Shown one piece after another: positions 59,782-64,000 of a stretch of 64,000 bases of DNA. The notes beneath the pieces were generated by a model. It made no database searches and was not told the origin of the DNA. It was given only the letters and a program-made list of their open reading frames with translations. The translations under genes and the position numbers were made by a program. The stretch's first letter is position 1, and the number at the start of each line of letters is the position of its first letter. Location of the stretch: the NCBI GenBank assembly GCA_024742475.1, contig JANSYI010000016.1, positions 1-64,000 on the forward strand, in the 5' to 3' direction. Source of the DNA: a bacterium. Its GTDB lineage: Bacteria; Myxococcota_A; Polyangia; Nannocystales; Nannocystaceae.

Positions 59782-61464
59782 GTGTCGTTGCTCCGCACCC
59801 TGGTGAGCAGCTCGCGAGCCTTCATCACCGGCGCCCGCGAGGTCGCGCGTTTCCAGGAGATCGCCCGCGTCTTCATCCGCCACGGCTTCGGCTGGGCCTA
59901 CAGCCAGCTCAAGCTCCGGCGCGAGCTCGAGGTCGAACTCGAGGGAACCGAGCTCACCAAGGCCACCTTGGCCTCCCCCGACACGGGCAAGCGGCTCGTC
60001 GCCGCGTTCAACGAGCTGGGGCCCACCTTCGTCAAGCTCGGCCAGATTCTCAGCACCCGGACCGACCTTCTGCCCGAGAGCATCACCTCCGAGCTCGCGA
60101 CGCTGCAAGACAACGTCGGCCAGGTCAGCTTCGAGGACGTGGAGACGCAGCTCGTCAAGGAGCTCGGCGAGGACTGGCGCGCGCACTTCGAGTCGTTCGA
60201 AGAGGAGCCGCTCGCCTCGGCGTCGATCGCCCAGGTGCACCGCGCGACGCTCGAGGACGGGCGAGCGGTGGTGCTCAAGGTTCAGCGCCCCGGGGTCAAG
60301 CCCAAGATCACCGGCGACCTCGGCGTGCTGCATGCGCTCGCCGGATGGCTCGAGGAGGCCATCCCCGAGGCCGCCGCAATGGACCTGCAAGGGACGATCA
60401 CCAGCTTCACCAAGTCGATCCTGCAGGAGCTCGACTTCCGCATCGAGGCGCGCAACCTCGAGCGCTTTCGGACCCTGCATCGCGACAACGGGCAGGTCGT
60501 CTTTCCCGAGGTCTTCGAGCACCTGAGCACCGAAGAGGTGCTGTGCATGGAGTTCCTCGAGGGCCGCAACTTCGCCCACGCGATCGAGGAGGGCGAGGAC
60601 GTCAGCGAGGTGGCCGACGCCTACTTCAAGGTCGCCTACAAGATGCTGTTCATCGACGGCTTCTTTCACGGCGACCTTCACCCCGGCAACGTGTTGGTCA
60701 TGGAGGGCCAGCGTCTGGGCGTCCTCGACTGCGGCATGGTCGGGCGCCTCTCGCCGGCGATGAAGGACAAGGTCATCGACATCCTGCACGCGGTGCTCAA
60801 CGAGGACCTCGAGGGCGTCGCCCGCACCTTCTACGAGCTGTCGATCAAGACCGACCTGGTCGACTACCCGCGCTTCGAGGCCGACGTCATCGAGCTCGGC
60901 GAGCGCTACCTCTCGGGACTGCCCCTGTCCGAGGTGCAGATCGGCATGCTCTTCAGCGAGATCGTCGCGGGCGCGGCGCGACACAGCGTGCGCATGCCGA
61001 CCGACTTCACGATGATGTTCAAGGCGATCATCACCACCGAGGGCATGGCCAAGATGATCGCCCCCGAGACCGACCCGATCGAGCTCGCGCGGCCCTACAT
61101 CATGCAAATGGTCACCGATCGCTACAGCCCCGATCGGATCAAGCAGATGGCGGTCCGCGACTTCTCGCTGTTCTCGAAGATGGCGCGGCAGCTTCCGCAC
61201 TCGCTGCCCGCGGTTGTCGACGACCTGCGGGCTGGCAAGTTCACCGTCCGCACCAGCCCCGAGACGCTCGACCGTATCCAACACGACGCAGACGCCCGCA
61301 GCCGCCGCGCGATCCGTGCGGCGCTCACCGTCACGTGCATGGTCTGCGGCACCTATTCCTTGGGTCTGGGCCTGCCGGTGTGGGGGCTCGTCGGCATTCC
61401 CGCCATCACGGCGGTGCTCTTCGTGCTCGCGGGCGTCGGCGTGTTCACGGTGATCTGGCGGTAG
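59782..61464 (+). CDS. ubiB: UbiB/AarF-type atypical kinase (ABC1 family)
   Basis: 560 residues from GTG 59782, 8 nt after TATCCT. KxGQ motif in FVKLGQILSTRTDLL, A-rich loop ASASIAQVHRA, QELDFRIEARN, catalytic HGDLHPGN and the DFG equivalent LDCGMVG. Two hydrophobic helices close the C-terminus (SLGLGLPVWGLVGIPAITAV, LFVLAGVGVFTVIW), as in UbiB. It aids quinone biosynthesis, probably by ATPase activity, and acts at the membrane. It is 5 nt before the ceramidase gene. Confidence 0.9.
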   Translation: MSLLRTLVSSSRAFITGAREVARFQEIARVFIRHGFGWAYSQLKLRRELEVELEGTELTKATLASPDTGKRLVAAFNELGPTFVKLGQILSTRTDLLPESITSELATLQDNVGQVSFEDVETQLVKELGEDWRAHFESFEEEPLASASIAQVHRATLEDGRAVVLKVQRPGVKPKITGDLGVLHALAGWLEEAIPEAAAMDLQGTITSFTKSILQELDFRIEARNLERFRTLHRDNGQVVFPEVFEHLSTEEVLCMEFLEGRNFAHAIEEGEDVSEVADAYFKVAYKMLFIDGFFHGDLHPGNVLVMEGQRLGVLDCGMVGRLSPAMKDKVIDILHAVLNEDLEGVARTFYELSIKTDLVDYPRFEADVIELGERYLSGLPLSEVQIGMLFSEIVAGAARHSVRMPTDFTMMFKAIITTEGMAKMIAPETDPIELARPYIMQMVTDRYSPDRIKQMAVRDFSLFSKMARQLPHSLPAVVDDLRAGKFTVRTSPETLDRIQHDADARSRRAIRAALTVTCMVCGTYSLGLGLPVWGLVGIPAITAVLFVLAGVGVFTVIWR

Positions 61465-61469
61465 AGACG

Positions 61470-63617
61470 ATGCGGTCGACCAACCGATACGGACTGACTC
61501 TCCTGCTCGCGCTCGGCGGCTGCGTGATGGTCGAGGGCACGCTCGCGCCCGCCGCGGCTCCCACCCGGCCGACCGATCCGGCGCCGTGGCGCGTGGGAGC
61601 GTCGGTGGTCGACATCACCCCGCCGGTCGGCTACGGCATGGCGGGGCACGCGATCGAGGCGCAGACGAGCGTAGGCGTGTGGACGCGACTGCGTGCACAG
61701 GCGATCGCGATCGAAGACCGCGAAGGCACGCCCCTGGTCTTCATCTCCGCCGACCTGTGGGCCATCCCCTCGGCGCTGCCCGATGCGATCACGCAGCGGC
61801 TGCAGACCGAGCACGGGCTGACGAGCATCGGACGCGGACAAGTCGTGCTCGCCGCCACGCACACGCACCACGGGCCGGGTCACTTTCACACCGCTCCCGG
61901 CTACGCCGACCACGCCGCGTCCGAGCCTGGCTTCGACCCCGAGCTCTTCGAGTTCCTGGTCACGCGGCTGTCTCGGGCCGCCGCCGACGCCTACGCGGCT
62001 CGGCGCGGCGCCACGCTCGACCACCACCGCGTAGCCGTCCCCTCCGTGGCCCGCAATCGCAGCCTCGCCCCGTTCGCGAGTAACCCCGAAGCCACGGACC
62101 TGGTCGACGCCAACGCTGGCCTGCCCGGGTGCGAGCACCCCGACAACGCCACGTGGGTCGACACGGGCTTGGCGGAAGACCCCTGCCACGCGGTCGATCC
62201 GACGCTCGACACGCTCGTCGCCCGCGACGCCAACTCCGAGCGGGTCATCGCCGTTGCGTCCTTCGTGGGCGTGCACGCCACGGCGATGCCCAATCGCACG
62301 CCGGTCTACCACGGCGACCTCTTCGGCCTCGCAGCCCAGCACGCGCAGTCGAGTCTACGCGACCAGGGGCACGCCGGAGCGGTGGTCGCCGTGTTCAACG
62401 GGCCCGAGGGCGACGTCTCTCCCAACTGGCGCGCCCAGGGCTACGCCGCGACGGTCGCGCTGGGGCACGGCCTGGGCGAGGCGGTCACCGGCTCGCTGCG
62501 GACCGACGGCCAGCGGCTACGCGGCACCGCCGGGTACGCGTTCGCGCGCGCCCCGATGTCGAACGTCGAGGTCACAGCGCCAACCACCGTCGCGCCGGGG
62601 CGGACGGGCCGTAGGGCGTTCCCCGGTCGCTCCCAGTTCGGCGGCGCCGAGGACGGTCGCACGAGGCTGCACGAGCACGGTTTCGACGAGGGCCGAACCG
62701 TCGCAAGGTCCCGACGCAAGGGCCACGGCGCCAAGCGCCCTGCCCTGCCCTTGCCACTCATCGCGATGGCCCATCCCGCGCGACACTTTCCCTCCTCGGT
62801 CCCCCTGGGTGTCGTCTCGCTCGGGCCGCTGAGCTTCGTCACTCTGCCCGGTGAGTTCACCACGGTGCTGGGTCAGCGAATCGAGCGGCGGGTCTCCGAA
62901 GCGCGGGGCGTCTCGGGCCCCACCATCGCAATCGGGCTCTCGGGCGAGTACCTTTCGTACTTCGTCACCCCCGAAGAGTACGATCTACAGCACTACGAGG
63001 GCGCATCGATGATGTACGGGCGCCTCGCCGGCGAGGCGATCGCACAGGCGGCCGAAGACCTCGCCGCCACCCCTCGCGTCGAGGATGTGGGCCCCTTCGT
63101 CTACCGTGGTCGCGGCAAGACCTCCACACGCGCGCTGACGCGCAAGCTCGGCCGTTCAGCCCGACACGCCGCAGATGCGGTCGGAGCCGCGTTCGGAGAC
63201 GGCAGCGCGGTCACCATGACCTTCGAGGACAGTCGTCCGCGCTGGCCGGCCACCAGCGGCGACACGACGCCACGCGTCTGGGTCGAGGTCGAGCTCGACG
63301 ACGGCTGGGCACCGCTGGTGAACGACGAGAGCGACGAGTTCATCACCTACGTCAGCCGCGCGGGTCGGGGTCCGTGGGCGTGGACGGTCCGGTGGCTCGA
63401 ACCCTTCGCGCCGCTCGAGCTCCGCGACGCGCCGTTGCGGCTGCGCGTACGCCGGGTCGATGGCACCGAGGTCTGCTCGGCGCGCTTCGACGGACGACCG
63501 AACGTGGCGGGCACGCGCGAGGTCGCCGCACGGGACTGCTCAGCCGACGCATCATCGCAGGGCGAACACAGCGCTCTCATGCCTTTTTCGACGCAGTCCG
63601 GCCCGCGTTCCGGTTAG
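61470..63617 (+). CDS. Neutral/alkaline ceramidase-like lipoprotein
   Basis: 715 residues from ATG 61470. Lipobox LALGGC, so it is anchored in the envelope. Family features: SVVDITPPVGYGMAGHA, zinc-binding ATHTHHGPGHFH, VFNGPEGDVSPNW, LPGEFTTVLGQRI and GEYLSYFVTPEEYDLQHYEG, with a C-terminal Ig-like domain. It would hydrolyse the amide bond of ceramides. A basic insert around residues 365-405 (RTGRRAFPGRSQFGGAEDG onward) is not typical. Myxobacteria make sphingolipids, so it could act on their own lipids or on prey lipids. Confidence 0.88.
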   Translation: MRSTNRYGLTLLLALGGCVMVEGTLAPAAAPTRPTDPAPWRVGASVVDITPPVGYGMAGHAIEAQTSVGVWTRLRAQAIAIEDREGTPLVFISADLWAIPSALPDAITQRLQTEHGLTSIGRGQVVLAATHTHHGPGHFHTAPGYADHAASEPGFDPELFEFLVTRLSRAAADAYAARRGATLDHHRVAVPSVARNRSLAPFASNPEATDLVDANAGLPGCEHPDNATWVDTGLAEDPCHAVDPTLDTLVARDANSERVIAVASFVGVHATAMPNRTPVYHGDLFGLAAQHAQSSLRDQGHAGAVVAVFNGPEGDVSPNWRAQGYAATVALGHGLGEAVTGSLRTDGQRLRGTAGYAFARAPMSNVEVTAPTTVAPGRTGRRAFPGRSQFGGAEDGRTRLHEHGFDEGRTVARSRRKGHGAKRPALPLPLIAMAHPARHFPSSVPLGVVSLGPLSFVTLPGEFTTVLGQRIERRVSEARGVSGPTIAIGLSGEYLSYFVTPEEYDLQHYEGASMMYGRLAGEAIAQAAEDLAATPRVEDVGPFVYRGRGKTSTRALTRKLGRSARHAADAVGAAFGDGSAVTMTFEDSRPRWPATSGDTTPRVWVEVELDDGWAPLVNDESDEFITYVSRAGRGPWAWTVRWLEPFAPLELRDAPLRLRVRRVDGTEVCSARFDGRPNVAGTREVAARDCSADASSQGEHSALMPFSTQSGPRSG

Positions 63618-63626
63618 GCTCTCGGG

Positions 63627-64000
63627 GTGAAGTCGCTCGAGCGCAGCCTCGGCCTGTTCGCGGTCGTGGCGATCTCCGTCGGAGCGATGCTCGGCGGCGA
63701 GATCTTCGTGCTCCCCGCGGTGGCCGCCCAGCTGACCGGTCCATCCCTGTGGCTCGCATATCTCGTCGCGGCGCTGCTGGTGATGCCCGCCGCGCTGAGC
63801 AAGGCAGAGCTCGCGACCGCCATGCCCGACTCGGGCGGGGCCTACCTCTACATCGAACGCGCGATGGGACCGCTGTCGGGCACGGTCGCCGGCATCGGCC
63901 TGTGGCTGTCGCTGCTGCTCAAGAGCACCTTCGCGCTCGCAGTACTCGGCAGCTACCTCTCGATCGTCGTCGACGTTTCGACCACGGTCGTCGGCCTGCT
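63627..64000 (+). CDS. APC-family amino-acid permease, N-terminal fragment
   Basis: First 124 codons from GTG 63627, 6 nt after TAGGCT; the rest lies beyond the right edge. LGLFAVVAISVGAMLGGEIF is TM1 with the GAMLG signature of the family, followed by WLAYLVAALLVMPAALSKAE (TM2), MPDSGGAYLYIERAMGP and further helices. It probably imports an amino acid or related compound. Confidence 0.9.
   Translation, partial: MKSLERSLGLFAVVAISVGAMLGGEIFVLPAVAAQLTGPSLWLAYLVAALLVMPAALSKAELATAMPDSGGAYLYIERAMGPLSGTVAGIGLWLSLLLKSTFALAVLGSYLSIVVDVSTTVVGL

Noticed and set aside
58986..61469. Very long open frame (1543 codons) in front of the ceramidase
   Set aside because: Only the part from 61470 matches a protein family and has a signal peptide; the upstream part is a shadow of the FadL-like and UbiB genes.

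Overview
The window looks like chromosomal DNA of a high-GC myxobacterium (phylum Myxococcota, probably Nannocystineae; the placement is inference from gene content, not a tree). Pointers are the many lipoproteins, three bactofilins, the pilB-pilT-pilC-pilS order, a CarH-type B12 photoreceptor beside a split carotenoid cluster, thrombospondin-3/OmpA proteins, a FIST protein, a Ser/Thr kinase and a neutral ceramidase. No prophage, IS transposase, CRISPR array or rRNA was seen. Most genes look like core chromosome, with two non-coding repeat elements.

Layout. (1) 1-1000: the end of a tRNA-Thr/Tyr/Gly/Thr-tuf operon read leftwards, with a strong sigma-70-like promoter. (2) 1-4.5 kb: a HEAT-repeat lipoprotein and three bactofilins; then gshA (4.6-6.0 kb). 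(3) 6.0-19.2 kb: a carotenoid/light-response region with a lycopene cyclase-CrtU-like fusion, a sigma-70 family factor, crtE, crtD, crtC, a glycosyltransferase, an acyltransferase, crtB, crtI and carH with a coupled secreted protein. Its three promoter regions share TTGTACA/TTGTCAA/TTTGCAAA elements. (4) 19.3-25.3 kb: SGNH-hydrolase-like lipoprotein, di-haem peroxidase, acidic protein, alaS. (5) 25.4-35.7 kb: a tandem 150-bp repeat, a PilT-like ATPase, FIST protein, rRNA methyltransferase, and pilB-pilT-pilC-pilS. (6) 35.7-43.7 kb: envelope proteins (signal-peptide protein, TSP3/OmpA lipoprotein with DUF4398 partner, other lipoproteins), a methyltransferase and a DUF2723 membrane protein. (7) 43.8-51.5 kb: ribF, dapA-dapB, a glutamine/methionine-type transaminase with omega-amidase, a 166-bp palindromic element and a NUDIX hydrolase. 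(8) 51.5-64 kb: beta-propeller lipoprotein, esterase, Ser/Thr kinase, two paralogous lipoproteins, a FadL-like porin, UbiB kinase, ceramidase and the start of an amino-acid permease.

How the parts fit. The crt genes suffice on paper to go from farnesyl diphosphate through GGPP, phytoene and lycopene to a monocyclic, possibly aromatic, carotenoid hydroxylated, desaturated, glycosylated and acylated at the open end. CarH (with its W-x9-EH motif) would repress in the dark and release in light, and the sigma factor inside the cluster could amplify the response. A second window-wide signal is a -10-like TAnnnT hexamer 6-8 nt before many start codons that lack a Shine-Dalgarno sequence, which suggests much leaderless transcription.
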